DNA from: Bacteroidota bacterium
GTDB lineage: Bacteria > Bacteroidota > Ignavibacteria > Ignavibacteriales > Ignavibacteriaceae
Length of the DNA stretch: 53,280 bases
Direction of reading: 5' to 3'
Assembly: GCA_022562275.1 (NCBI GenBank)
Contig: JADFPP010000016.1
Span: 1-53,280, forward strand
A model generated the notes under the pieces. It ran no database searches, was not told the origin of the DNA, and saw nothing but the letters and a program-made list of their open reading frames with translations. The stretch's first letter is position 1. Each line of letters begins with the position of its first letter. Made by a program: the position numbers and the translations under genes. Below, in pieces: positions 28,598 to 37,500 of the stretch.

Positions 28598-29401
28598 ATG
28601 ATAAAAATAATTCTTATTTCAATTATAACAAGTTTAATTCTGTTCAGCTGTAATACAAAACACAGTTCTATAAATCTTGATACTGTAAAGATTATTGACC
28701 TGACACATCCATTCGATAAAGAAACTATTTATTGGCCTACTGCTGAAAGTTTCAAATTTGATACTGTTTTTGCTGGTATTACAGATAAAGGTTTTTATTA
28801 TACTGCATTCCAGTTTTGCTCAGCAGAACACGGGGGAACACATTTAGACGCACCCATTCATTTTGCAAAAGACAAACAAACCGTCGATAAAATTCCCCTA
28901 ACCAATTTAATTGGTAAAGCTATTGTAATTGATATAAAAGAAAAAGCTTTGGAAAACAAGGACTATTTGATAGGAATTGATGATTTTAAAAATTGGGAAG
29001 ATAAGAATGGAAAAATCTTTGACGGAGCTATTGTTCTGCTGAATACAGGTTATGCACGTTTTTGGCCCGACAGAGAAAAATATATGGGAACCGCAGAACT
29101 CGGACAAAACGCTGTTGCAAAATTACACTTTCCGGGTTTGGATCCAAAAGCAGCCGAGTGGCTGACTAATAAAAGAAAAATTAATGCAATAGGACTTGAT
29201 ACGCCCAGCATAGATTACGGACAATCGGTTTTATTTAAAAGCCATCAAATATTATTAAAAAATAATATCCCTGTTTTTGAAAACGTAACAAATTTAGATA
29301 AACTTCCTTCACAAGGAGCTTTTGTTTTTGCACTACCTATGAAAATAAAAGGAGGCAGTGGAGGACCACTTAGAATTGTAGCGTTGGTAAATAGTGATTA
29401 G
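28598..29401 (+). CDS. Cyclase-family (kynurenine formamidase-like) lipoprotein
   Basis: A 267-residue protein of the cyclase/kynurenine-formamidase fold. The N-terminus is a lipoprotein signal with a lipobox ending LFSC (Cys18). The metal-binding signature is clear: EHGGTHLDAPIHFAKDKQTV, then VDKIPLTNLIGKAIVIDI. The later GLDTPSIDYG and GGSGGPLRIVAL are also family features. Members hydrolyse amide or lactone bonds with bound zinc or manganese; the substrate is unknown. It is divergent from hpnC, with 118 bases between the genes. Confidence 0.88.
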   Translation: MIKIILISIITSLILFSCNTKHSSINLDTVKIIDLTHPFDKETIYWPTAESFKFDTVFAGITDKGFYYTAFQFCSAEHGGTHLDAPIHFAKDKQTVDKIPLTNLIGKAIVIDIKEKALENKDYLIGIDDFKNWEDKNGKIFDGAIVLLNTGYARFWPDREKYMGTAELGQNAVAKLHFPGLDPKAAEWLTNKRKINAIGLDTPSIDYGQSVLFKSHQILLKNNIPVFENVTNLDKLPSQGAFVFALPMKIKGGSGGPLRIVALVNSD

Positions 29402-29742
29402 TCGCTAGCTTTTCAGCGTTAAGCTATACTTTTAGTCCAACAAGAGATGGATTATTCAATGGAAATCCTTAGGGAATAAACCCATAAATTTTTGAGCACG
29501 CAAAAGGAGTTGAACCTGCATTGGCGTGCGTCAGCTAGACCCTGAACCCAGCATACCTCCATAACGGACTAGCAGGAGGGAATCTAAAATTATTTGAGTA
29601 AAATAGATTCCCAAATTTGTAGGAATGACACGCTCATAATATTTACTTTTGATATTACCTCTCTTTAAATTTTCCTCAACAAATTTTTATCTCTTCCTCA
29701 GTTAAGCCATTAAGAGAATAAACAAGCTTAGTAAAAAAAATT
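29402..29742. other. Intergenic region with a tRNA-like remnant and a small palindrome
   Basis: No open frame is supported. On the minus strand, about 29495-29550, the sequence contains GGTTCAACTCC, like the T-arm of a tRNA, with GCACGC and GCGTGC arms around it. The T-stem does not pair well and no anticodon arm can be drawn, so this is at best a decayed tRNA fragment. The GACA palindrome at 29607-29630 is also here. Confidence 0.3.
29607..29630 (+). repeat. Short palindrome ending in GACA (REP-like)
   Basis: ATTCC (29607-29611) pairs with GGAAT (29622-29626), enclosing the nested palindrome CAAATTTG, and GACA follows. The layout is the same as at 261-286, 5683-5707 and 38825-38849. Confidence 0.4.
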
Positions 29743-31716
29743 CTACTCTTCCAGCTTATAATTCGATGACCAGATATTATTTTTGGGATTAACATCAGGA
29801 AGCTGATAATCGGGATCAATGATGACTGAATCTATCAGACTTGTCGTCTTAACTTTAAATGACCAGTCACTTCCTCTGTGCCAGATCTCAACGGGAAGTT
29901 TCATATTTATAGTGTTTCCATTCGTCTCTACAATTTTAAGGGGAACAGGCATAGCCATCTGCTCATAATTTACTATTGTGATAACAGCCCCGTTTTCAGG
30001 ATCGCCATTAATATATTTTACACCCTGCACTCCCTGGTCCAGCATCCAGTTTTCATAAAACCATTGTTTCCAAAACCAGTTAAGGTCATCACCGGCAGCA
30101 TCGTTCATTGTTCTGAAAAAATCCTCCGGTGTGGGATGTTTGAATGCCCATCTGTTTATGTATGTTCTGAAAGCATAGTCAAACCTGTCTTCACCTAAAA
30201 CAATTTCTCTGAGCATATTTAACCCTATGGCAGTTTTAAAATACGCCAGGTTGCCCAGTCCTTTTGGATATATAACATCAGGATAATTCATAATGCTTTC
30301 ACTACTGTCACTTATAATGTACTTTACGAGATTACGTGCAGAATCTCTTCGCGAAACATATTCACCGTTATTAAAGTTTCTTGTGGAGTATATATTAATA
30401 AAAGTATTAAACCCTTCATCCTGCCACATATATCTTCTTTCATTAGAACCAACTATCATCGGGAACCAATTATGCCCAAATTCGTGATCTGTTACTCCCC
30501 ATAAACTGCGACCCTTTGCCTTACTACTGCAAAAGACTATGCCCGGGTATTCCATCCCTCCAACTTTTCCGGCTACATTCACTGCTACAGGGTATGGATA
30601 CGGAAACCACATTTTAGAATAAAACTCCACCGAAGCTTTAATGTATTCTGTAGATCTTCCCCACGCTGAATCATCTGCAAATTCAATAGGATAAACAGAC
30701 ATCGCAAGACTTGTCTTGTTTTCGGGAAGGTTAATTCTTGCAGCATCCCAAACAAAAGCGCGTGAAGCTGCCCACGATACATCTCTGGTCCTAGTCATTT
30801 TAAAATGCCAGATTTTTGTCTCGGAAACGTAAGAGACTGAATCCAAATCCGTTACTTCTTCAATTGTTATTATATAAACCTTATCATCACTCTCTTTTGC
30901 ATCGGCAATTCTTTCCATCTGTGCAGGAGTTAAAGCTTCCGCCGGATTTTGTAACTCTCCCGAACCTACAACTACAAAATCAGCAGGCACTTCGACTGTA
31001 TAATCAAAATTTCCATAATCTAAATAAAACTCTCCGGCACCAATGTACGGCAAGGTGTTCCATCCGGAAACATCATCATAGACAGCCATCCGCGGGTACC
31101 ATTGTGCAATTTCATAAATTTCTCCCTTTTTTGTTTTCAAAATACCCATCCTGTCTGAACCATAAGCCGCAACAGCAAAACTGTAAGATATGCTAATCAT
31201 AATACTATCACCATTCGATTTAAGAGCCTGCGGTAAAATAATTCTCATTCTGGTATCATCAATAAAATAATCGGCATCAATAACTACTCCATGCAACTCA
31301 ATTGAAACGGATTCAATATTATAACCGCCCTCAAAATTCCTGTTGCTCCATCTACCCTTTACTATATTATTTGCAAGTGCACCTCTTGAATCTAGTTTAT
31401 ACCTGTTCTGATCGAGCTGCAACCAGAGATGATTTAAATTGTCAGGACTTTTATTTATATAAATAATCTTTACATTTCCCGATATTATATTTTCTTCCGT
31501 ATTTAATTGCACATTGATATTGTAGTTTGAAATATTTTGCCAGTACTGCGGTCCGGGCTGCCCGCTTCCGCTTCTGTAAACTGTACCGGGTGCACTTAAG
31601 AAAGTATTATCAAAAACTTGATGCTGATCGTATTTTGATATTGTTTGCGCACAAACCGATGTTGAAATGATTAAAATAATAATCAGTATGGTTGAGAAAA
31701 ATTGAGGAGATTTCAT
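29743..31716 (-). CDS. Exported M1 family zinc metallopeptidase
   Basis: A 657-residue peptidase of the gluzincin M1 family. The signal peptide is residues 1-23. The catalytic zinc site is HEFGH (411-415) with the third ligand Glu434 in [10 protein letters not shown], the usual 18 residues on. The exopeptidase motif usually written GxMEN is VGGMEY (385-390): the asparagine is replaced by tyrosine. M1 enzymes remove N-terminal amino acids from peptides. The protein is shorter than classical M1 enzymes and has no T9SS sorting domain. It stands alone between unrelated genes. Confidence 0.93.
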   Translation of the reverse strand: MKSPQFFSTILIIILIISTSVCAQTISKYDQHQVFDNTFLSAPGTVYRSGSGQPGPQYWQNISNYNINVQLNTEENIISGNVKIIYINKSPDNLNHLWLQLDQNRYKLDSRGALANNIVKGRWSNRNFEGGYNIESVSIELHGVVIDADYFIDDTRMRIILPQALKSNGDSIMISISYSFAVAAYGSDRMGILKTKKGEIYEIAQWYPRMAVYDDVSGWNTLPYIGAGEFYLDYGNFDYTVEVPADFVVVGSGELQNPAEALTPAQMERIADAKESDDKVYIITIEEVTDLDSVSYVSETKIWHFKMTRTRDVSWAASRAFVWDAARINLPENKTSLAMSVYPIEFADDSAWGRSTEYIKASVEFYSKMWFPYPYPVAVNVAGKVGGMEYPGIVFCSSKAKGRSLWGVTDHEFGHNWFPMIVGSNERRYMWQDEGFNTFINIYSTRNFNNGEYVSRRDSARNLVKYIISDSSESIMNYPDVIYPKGLGNLAYFKTAIGLNMLREIVLGEDRFDYAFRTYINRWAFKHPTPEDFFRTMNDAAGDDLNWFWKQWFYENWMLDQGVQGVKYINGDPENGAVITIVNYEQMAMPVPLKIVETNGNTINMKLPVEIWHRGSDWSFKVKTTSLIDSVIIDPDYQLPDVNPKNNIWSSNYKLEE

Positions 31717-31877
31717 TGCAGCTCTGCTAATTATTGAAAATAAAAATTAATATTATTCACATTTTACTATCTTTTGATTTATAAGGTTTTTCTAGGATAT
31801 GTTAGTTATTCCTTACAAAAATAATTATTAAAAAGTTTAAACCAATTAAGAATTTAGAATTAAAAGTTTTCTAATCA

Positions 31878-32876
31878 TCAATGCTGTGGAAGGATCATTA
31901 CTTTTTTTACATCATCATCCCCTTTTTCGATTAATTTTATACCTCTTTCAAACTCAGATAATGGCAACCGGTGAGAGATCAAACCAGACACATCAATTTT
32001 TCCAGCTTCTAATAATGCTATAGCCTGATATGAATTACGAACGGATGTAAATGATGAAACAATTGTAAGACCTTTTTGAAATATCTTCATTCCTTCAAGC
32101 TTCAATTTTTTTCCTGCCGGTGGAACACCGAATAATAGTACTGCTCCACCAGTTCGCACCAAATCGATTGTTTGCTCCATTAAAGAAATAACCCCGGTAG
32201 CATCAATGACCAGATCAAAATCATCCTTTTCAAAATCATTTATATTCCGGACAATTTGATTAGCGCCGTATTGTTCAGCTAAGGCAGCCCGGGATGCTAG
32301 ATTCTCTAAAACCGAAACATGGACCGCACCTTGCAACTGAGCCATTTGAAGGAAGAGAATGCCAATCGGTCCGGCACCAAACACAACTACACTGTCTCCG
32401 GGATTGATGTTTACCTTCATCAGACCATACAACACACAGGATAAAGGTTCCATAAAAGCAGCATATTCAAATTGTAACTTATCTATATTGAATACTGATT
32501 TTTCAGGAACAACCACGAATTGAGCCATACCACCTGATTTTGTTACACCTATTGCTTGCCAGTTTTTACAAAAATTTTGTCTGTTGTTAAGGCAGTTATA
32601 ACAATTATCGCAGCTTATATTCGGTTCTACCGCAACATTGTCTCCAATCTTAAACCGGGTAACACTCTCTCCGATTTTTTCTATAGTTCCGGAAAATTCA
32701 TGACCCGGGATTATAGGATACTTTGCTATATAATCACCTCGCAATATGTGAATATCAGTACCACAAATACCGCTTGCCATTACTTTAATTAAGACTTCAT
32801 CAGCTTGTAACCTGAGTAATTTTAAATTAACTAAATTAATTTGATTAGGTTGAACGATTCTTATTGCCTTAAACAT
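31878..32876 (-). CDS. Zinc-dependent medium-chain alcohol dehydrogenase
   Basis: A 332-residue medium-chain dehydrogenase. The catalytic zinc site is CGTDIHILRGDY and PGHEFSG. The structural zinc loop has four cysteines in CDNCYNCLNNRQNFC. The NAD-binding motif is VVVFGAGPIGILFLQMAQ. The pattern is closest to the sorbitol/threonine dehydrogenase branch, but the substrate cannot be told. No neighbour on the same strand suggests a pathway. Just beyond its start (from about 32990) the repeat-rich accessory region begins. Confidence 0.9.
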   Translation of the reverse strand: MFKAIRIVQPNQINLVNLKLLRLQADEVLIKVMASGICGTDIHILRGDYIAKYPIIPGHEFSGTIEKIGESVTRFKIGDNVAVEPNISCDNCYNCLNNRQNFCKNWQAIGVTKSGGMAQFVVVPEKSVFNIDKLQFEYAAFMEPLSCVLYGLMKVNINPGDSVVVFGAGPIGILFLQMAQLQGAVHVSVLENLASRAALAEQYGANQIVRNINDFEKDDFDLVIDATGVISLMEQTIDLVRTGGAVLLFGVPPAGKKLKLEGMKIFQKGLTIVSSFTSVRNSYQAIALLEAGKIDVSGLISHRLPLSEFERGIKLIEKGDDDVKKVMILPQH

Positions 32877-32989
32877 AACATTAATCTAAAAAGAGATAAT
32901 AATTTATTTGCATTTTACTATCTTTTGGTTTTTCAATTTTAATTGGTTTGTTACACCATACTCTAGAGACAGTGTGAAAACAAAAAAAT

Positions 32990-33090
32990 TAGATTAACCC
33001 ACGATTTCAATCGTGGGAATTTGGGTAAAAACCAACTGTGTCTTTAACCGTTTCTCCAAAGGAGGCCTTTGGACAATGGTTTTTACGATA
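32990..33090 (-). repeat. Double-hairpin repeat, inverted copy of the 25.3 kb element core
   Basis: Read on the minus strand this segment has the same order as 25266-25362: a stem built from AAACC...GGAGAAACGGTT, a spacer, then CCCACGATTGAAATCGTGGG and TTAAT. The loops differ, while the arms are conserved or co-vary. It lacks the terminal inverted repeats of the first copy. It marks the left edge of the accessory region. Confidence 0.6.
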
Positions 33091-33117
33091 TTAACACAAG
33101 CTCTTAAACATTAGCTT

Positions 33118-33290
33118 AAAATTATTGCAAACAACCTTCGGGTTATTAGCAAATATTTTAACTGCACCTGCCAATTACTTAACTCTCACATTTGTTTAAA
33201 TATCTGAATGATTATGATAGCTAATCTTTATTTATTCTCTTATGCCAACCTAATATTATTTTTAACAATCCGCACTTAATTTTATGGGAG
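33118..33290. repeat. Repeat R, partial copy 1 (short right-end variant)
   Basis: The segment from AACAACCTTCGGGTTATTAG to about 33255 matches the core of the R repeats at 34150, 39120 and 45096. Its right end (TTTTTAACAA, GCAC, AATTTT and GGATTT) instead matches the partial copy at 40030-40255. It therefore defines a second R variant without the micro-ORF. It ends about 70 bases before the CULT gene stop. Confidence 0.7.
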
Positions 33291-33358
33291 GATTTGCTAC
33301 AGGCGCAGACGAACTTATCAGTATTGCATTGTTATAAATTACTTGCCCGCCTTACTTT

Positions 33359-33760
33359 CTAATTAAAACGAGCTGCTCCTTTTATCAGTCTGGATTTGAT
33401 TAGTCCGTAAAACGAAAATTCTCCGTGATATTTCCATCCAAGATGGCTACCACAACGGCTGCAAAAAGTAAACAACCATGAATGCCCGGGAAACCATGTA
33501 AATTCCATTGTGGGTTCTCCCTCTTCCTGGCATCCATCGGCAACACAAAAAGTGATAATATCAAAAAAGTACCCGCCTGGATTTACAAATTGAAATTCAC
33601 TTTTATTATTAAATACAAATCTGTCTTTATCTGAAGTAATTTTTTTAGTACATAGCATGCATAACCAGTCATCGGGCTTAAATTCCAATTTAGCTCTAAC
33701 CTCCGGTTCTAATTGAGTGCCAAAATCATTACGTTGGTTCTGATTTTCTTTTTCTTCCAT
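33359..33760 (-). CDS. Single-domain bacterial cereblon-like (CULT domain) protein
   Basis: A 133-residue protein whose residues about 30-125 match the CULT domain, the thalidomide-binding fold of cereblon, known also as stand-alone bacterial proteins. The zinc ligands are CMLC (Cys34, Cys37) and CSRC (Cys100, Cys103). The three cage tryptophans are Trp89 in FTWFPG, Trp95 in GHSW and Trp109 in HLGW. FVNPGGYFFD and FYGLIKSRL also agree. There is no signal peptide, Lon domain or DDB1-binding part. The SD GGGAGGAA precedes the ATG. In bacteria the domain binds uridine and cyclic imides in vitro; its role in the cell is unknown. It lies between two R repeats, so it may be mobile cargo. Confidence 0.87.
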   Translation of the reverse strand: MEEKENQNQRNDFGTQLEPEVRAKLEFKPDDWLCMLCTKKITSDKDRFVFNNKSEFQFVNPGGYFFDIITFCVADGCQEEGEPTMEFTWFPGHSWLFTFCSRCGSHLGWKYHGEFSFYGLIKSRLIKGAARFN

Positions 33761-33823
33761 TTAAATTCCTCCCGCCACACCAGCCATTATTAATTGTTTT
33801 ATCTATCATTACAAAATCTTCAT

Positions 33824-33968
33824 TTAATTCCTCTCGTAATTACTAAAGTTCGGAATATTACTTTTATAGGTCATAGTTGCTAATTTTGTTTTACTTTTTT
33901 CAATCCAAGCCCTTACACCAAGAACTTCTTCATCTAATACCAACTTAATTCCACCTTTTTTTCTTGAA
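33824..33968 (-). pseudogene. C-terminal fragment of an unrecognised gene
   Basis: The minus strand stays open for about 45 codons with a natural protein-like composition (GGIKLVLDEEVLGVRAWIEK, then KLATMTYKSNIPNFSNYE) and ends in TAA at 33824. There is no start codon or SD. It is preceded by the ORF6N fragment in another frame. I read it as the 3' tail of the same or a different decayed gene; no family is recognised. Confidence 0.35.
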
Positions 33969-33978
33969 AATATATCTG

Positions 33979-34146
33979 CTAATTTACCTCTATTGCGCGA
34001 TCACTCGTTAATACGAAAGAAAACATTGCTACACCCTGTTCGGTAAAAATATAGGGTGGATAGCGACTACCACCTTTTCCTTTTTTGAGGTCGCGAAATG
34101 CTACTTCAGAGATTATAAATTTAAAGTTATTTTTTTGTACCAACAT
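33979..34146 (-). pseudogene. ORF6N/KilA-N-type DNA-binding protein fragment
   Basis: Fifty-five codons, from ATG 34146 to TAG 33979, contain the ORF6N core KGGSRYPPYIFTEQGVAMFS followed by SDRAIEVN. This region normally lies in the middle of a longer phage- or island-type protein. The N-terminal strand and everything after the VN of the RAIEVNI helix are missing, so it is a remnant. It abuts the left edge of R copy 2. Confidence 0.75.
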
Positions 34147-34149
34147 TTT

Positions 34150-34572
34150 CTACCACAATTTTTATGCAGGCTGGTTTATCGCCAATAGATTTAAGAAAAG
34201 ATTTTATAAAATTTTTATAACAAAAATAAATTAATTATTATCAACAATCTTCGGGTTATTAGCAAATATTTTAACTACACCTGTCAATTAATTAGCTCTC
34301 ACTTCCGATTAAATTTCTGAATGATTATGAAAGCAAATACTTATTTTTTTTCTCATACCAAATTAACATTATTCACTCTTCAACTCAATTTTAAGTAAGG
34401 AATTATTGTATATTATAATAATTGAATTGCTCGCCCCAAAAATACTCAGTTCCTATCTGCATCTTTATAGAAACTTAATATTAATATGCTTAGTGAGATT
34501 GGGGTGAAGTTTAGTAAAGAATATTTTATGAAGAGGTATAATTTAGGTGAGGGGGATTTTGAGTTAAATTGA
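34150..34572. repeat. Repeat R, long copy 2
   Basis: One of three long copies (with 39120-39547 and 45096-45509). Shared landmarks, left to right, are TTAAGAAAAGATTTTATAAA, TCTTCGGGTTATTAGCAAAT, CTGAATGATTATGA, CTCTTCAACTCAATTTTAAG, AAAATACTCAGTTCC, then the micro-ORF at 34486-34572. Most of the unit is AT-rich and noncoding. No terminal inverted repeats or transposase are seen. Confidence 0.8.
34486..34572 (+). other. Conserved micro-ORF in repeat R (28 codons)
   Basis: ATG to TGA encodes a peptide starting MLSEIGVKFSKEYF and continuing MKRYNLGEGDF. It recurs in the copies at 39449-39547 and 45423-45509. Differences among the three lie mostly at third codon positions (gtg/gta, aag/aaa, gaa/gag, tta/ttg) or give S/T, D/N and E/D exchanges, as if protein sequence was kept. 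There is no SD. It faintly resembles the C-terminal end of Mu-type portal proteins, an impression I cannot verify. Confidence 0.4.
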
Positions 34573-34717
34573 CTATTGTGGTTAACAGTCATGTTTGAGC
34601 GGCAAAGGGATTAACAGCAATAATCTGAAATGTTTGAAAAATACCTGCGAGAAAACACTAATTTAACTTAAATAAAAACAGCACTTTGTCCGCTCCAAAC
34701 AATTGTTATACGCCATG

Positions 34718-36754
34718 CTACCGCAAGAGGATGAGTTTCTTTGTTTCAAAATATGTTCCTGCTTGTATTTTATAGAAATACACCCCGCTGGAGAAGCCTA
34801 TCGCCTCCCATCTTGTTTTAAAGCTTCCTGCCGGATAATTACCAGACGTAAGCACTGCGACTTCACGCCCAAGCACATCATACACCTTTAGTGTTACGAT
34901 GCCCGACTGTGGCAAGTCAAACGCAATAGTCGTCAGTGGATTGAAAGGATTCGGGTAGTTCTGTGCGAGCCTATATGTGGCCGGAATTTCTTCATCCACA
35001 AGCTCTACCGCGGTCATGATGTCAATCGAGAATGGTAGTAAATTTATACTGAAGACATTGGCATCCTTATGGTCAGTGACTGTAATCATGCATAAATCGC
35101 TCGCAGGCTCGGTGACAGTCCATTGAAAAGAACCTGTATTCGGAATATTATTAGTGATTTGCTCCCAGTTTATGCCACCATCACGCGATATTTGTAAATC
35201 AACCGTCATGTTATAAAGAATTTCCAATTCGATGACATTCCACTGAATAAGCACCTGCTGACCGGTAGTCCACTGTTCCCCTCCGGCGGGAGCAGTTAAA
35301 TTAAGAACAAGCGGTGGGTGATAGTTCATCACATTGAAACCCACTGGGCCGGTAGCGCTATTTGCGGCAGCGATGTATTCGTTGTAAACAGCATTCTGTG
35401 CATCAATTGAAGTCAACACCTGTTTCAAATCCAGTTCAATGGTATTAACATCTGGAGCCCTGGTTGGAATCTGGTCCTTTATCCAGCCAGCAATGTTATT
35501 GAAATCCTGTCCAAGCGAAGTAAGCTGCTCGTTCTCATCAAAAAGATTATCCTGCCATTCCCATTCCGGAAAAGCAATAACGCCCCAGTGAAGCCAGCCA
35601 GAAGTAGAATTGAGTAATTCATCCACGGACGAATTGTTCTCAGCCAGGTTATACTCCTCCAAGATCACTGGCTTGGAGGTGAACGCATATCTCAACACGC
35701 CCTCTATAAATTTGCCGACGTTATTATCCCACCAGTTGTATGCGTGGATCGAAATATAGTCCATCAGAGGGGCTATTTTTTTTGGATTAAAGGCGGTGTA
35801 GGTTTTGTAGAAACCATCGACATGTTTAATCGGGGCCGAGTGCTGATCCAGTCCTAAGGTGATAAGATGATTTGGGTCAACGGCACGCAGCATATCTGAT
35901 AATCTACGGGTCCAGTTGTAAGCGATGTCTTCCCTAAAAAGCTGGTAGTCGAAAAGACGAGGATTGCCTGGATCATTCAAAGCCGTGAATTCATCGAAGG
36001 TAGGTTGCTGAATTTGGTTCCACGATTCGCCTGCTCTGGGGTAATCGTCCCAAGCCTCTGCGAGGTCAGTTTCAGCCTGGTACCTGAAATGCACCCAAAT
36101 CGGCCAAAGATCACCCATTATGCCCGAATCGGGTCCTCGCACATATGGTTCATTCTTAAGGCTCCAAGCAAAAACAGCAGGCTCATCAGCATATCGGTTT
36201 CCCAGGGCCTGAACATAAAACTCGTATCCTTGAATTGTTTGAGATTCGGCATAGTATTCCCAACTTTCCCAACCTGGCGCTCCCTCCCAATCATTTATAA
36301 GGTCGAAAATAATGCGCAAATTGTATTTTTTAGCAAGCTCAATAAGCTTATCCAGCGTGAGGAAGCTGGACTCGTTGATCAGACGAAGCTCGGGCTCGAA
36401 GCTCACCACGGATAAAAAAATCCGAACGATGTTGACGCCAATGCTATCCAGTTTCGCAAAGTGCCGGTCCGTTCGCGTGGAGTCAAACTGACCAATCACA
36501 TCAAACGCTGCAAATGGGTCAGAGTGGAAGGTCGCCGGGTCGTAGTAGTTCACTCCCCAGGGGACAAACGGTTGTTGAGAGACAGCGGTTTCAAAATGCC
36601 ATCCGTCTGATGCGACCCTTATAAATTCGTCAGCTTCGTTTGCTAGATATGTCAATCCCGTTTGCATCTGAAATTGGGCAACAAGGGAAGTACAAAAGAG
36701 ACAAATAAATAGTCCCATTGAAGTAAAAAAGTTAATCATAATAGTTCTCCTCAA
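34718..36754 (-). CDS. Secreted GH5-like glycoside hydrolase with Ig-like and T9SS sorting domains
   Basis: A 678-residue exported enzyme. Residues 1-26 are a signal peptide. A TIM-barrel of the cellulase (GH5-like) superfamily runs from about 60 to 400. The likely acid/base is Glu202 in SLKNEP and the likely nucleophile Glu367 in VILEEYN. An Ig-like domain (about 487-575, LTAPAGGEQWTTGQQVLIQW) follows. The C-terminal T9SS sorting domain (594-678) has NYPNPFNP, VYDVLGREVAVL and GVYFYKI. The substrate is probably a beta-linked polysaccharide such as mannan or glucan. The T9SS domain ties it to the sprA/porX genes in this window. Its DNA is visibly more GC-rich than its surroundings, and it lies beside repeats, suggesting acquisition. 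Confidence 0.9.
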   Translation of the reverse strand: MRRTIMINFFTSMGLFICLFCTSLVAQFQMQTGLTYLANEADEFIRVASDGWHFETAVSQQPFVPWGVNYYDPATFHSDPFAAFDVIGQFDSTRTDRHFAKLDSIGVNIVRIFLSVVSFEPELRLINESSFLTLDKLIELAKKYNLRIIFDLINDWEGAPGWESWEYYAESQTIQGYEFYVQALGNRYADEPAVFAWSLKNEPYVRGPDSGIMGDLWPIWVHFRYQAETDLAEAWDDYPRAGESWNQIQQPTFDEFTALNDPGNPRLFDYQLFREDIAYNWTRRLSDMLRAVDPNHLITLGLDQHSAPIKHVDGFYKTYTAFNPKKIAPLMDYISIHAYNWWDNNVGKFIEGVLRYAFTSKPVILEEYNLAENNSSVDELLNSTSGWLHWGVIAFPEWEWQDNLFDENEQLTSLGQDFNNIAGWIKDQIPTRAPDVNTIELDLKQVLTSIDAQNAVYNEYIAAANSATGPVGFNVMNYHPPLVLNLTAPAGGEQWTTGQQVLIQWNVIELEILYNMTVDLQISRDGGINWEQITNNIPNTGSFQWTVTEPASDLCMITVTDHKDANVFSINLLPFSIDIMTAVELVDEEIPATYRLAQNYPNPFNPLTTIAFDLPQSGIVTLKVYDVLGREVAVLTSGNYPAGSFKTRWEAIGFSSGVYFYKIQAGTYFETKKLILLR

Positions 36755-37500
36755 AGTTTTTCAAGATCAGCACGCTAATAAACGAATAACTAATACTTAA
36801 CAGGAATAGAGGACCTTACTCCAATCCTGATAAAAATTAGTCTTACTTTGTAATATTTTATTTGTTCTAATATTTCCTCATTTTCATTCCTGATATTATT
36901 AGTGCAATAAATTTATTGGGATTTATCCTTTCCGTGCATATCAGGTTTACTCCTCTTCGTTCAGTAAAATATTTAAGATATCATAGCTCTCATATAATTA
37001 TGTTAGTATTTTTTATAAATTTAAGCAATGAATAGATGATGTGCAATAAACATCCATTGTGAGTGAAGCGAGGGTGCACAGTGCACAAAAGCCATAACCT
37101 GAGCCACAAGTTAAAATACAAGCGAAGGACGGCATGTGTGCCATGCACCCGAACGGAACCCCTCCAAAGGCAGGCAAAGGATGATGAATTGATAAGGTTA
37201 CGCCTGCCATCGGCAGGCAGGTACCGAGTTTTCATAATGCCACATTATGCGACTTCGATAGAATTACAAAGTTTCAGTTGAGACTGCTTTATTTAGTTGC
37301 ATAATGTTTCGTTATGTAATACTGGCTGATAATGTAAAGCCCGGCTTCGTCTGTCAAGTGGACTACGCCGAGGCGAGATGAGTTGAGTAAAAAAATATTT
37401 GTATTCTTTACTATCATAAGTTCTGAAGTAAGCTTTCAACTATGAATTCATCAAATCCTTCTTAATTCTCATTCTTTTAACCTGCCAATTAGAGGGTAAA
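36755..37500. other. Gene-poor stretch with repeat P
   Basis: No gene is supported; frames between 36990 and 37281 coincide with the structured repeat P (37055-37330) on both strands. The first 250 bases are AT-rich and featureless. The last 170 contain a GC-rich patch (CCCGGCTTCGTC, CTACGCCGAGGCG) and then AT-rich DNA. Confidence 0.55.
37055..37330. repeat. Repeat P, copy 1 (conserved hairpins around a variable loop)
   Basis: GGGTGCA and TGCACCC enclose about 70 variable bases, followed by CCGAACGGAAC. Then come GGTTACG, an inserted CCTGCCATCGGCAGG hairpin, and the conserved block CATAATGCCACATTATGCGACTT, GATAGAATTACAAAGTT, GTTGCATAATG and GTTATGTAATACTGGCTGA, in that order. The copy at 45888-46115 has the same order with a different loop and without the CCTGCC hairpin. 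Confidence 0.7.

Larger units (their letters stand above)
33761..34717. other. Gene-poor stretch with ORF6N remnant and an R repeat
   Basis: About 950 bases without an intact gene. It holds, in order, a short open minus-strand tail of unknown origin (33824-33968), the ORF6N fragment (33979-34146) and a long R copy (34150-34572). The last 140 bases are AT-rich filler before the glycoside hydrolase stop. Confidence 0.6.

Noticed and set aside
36990-37281. Overlapping short frames on both strands
   Set aside because: They coincide with repeat P, whose hairpins and variable loop are inconsistent with coding; no frame is kept in the second copy.
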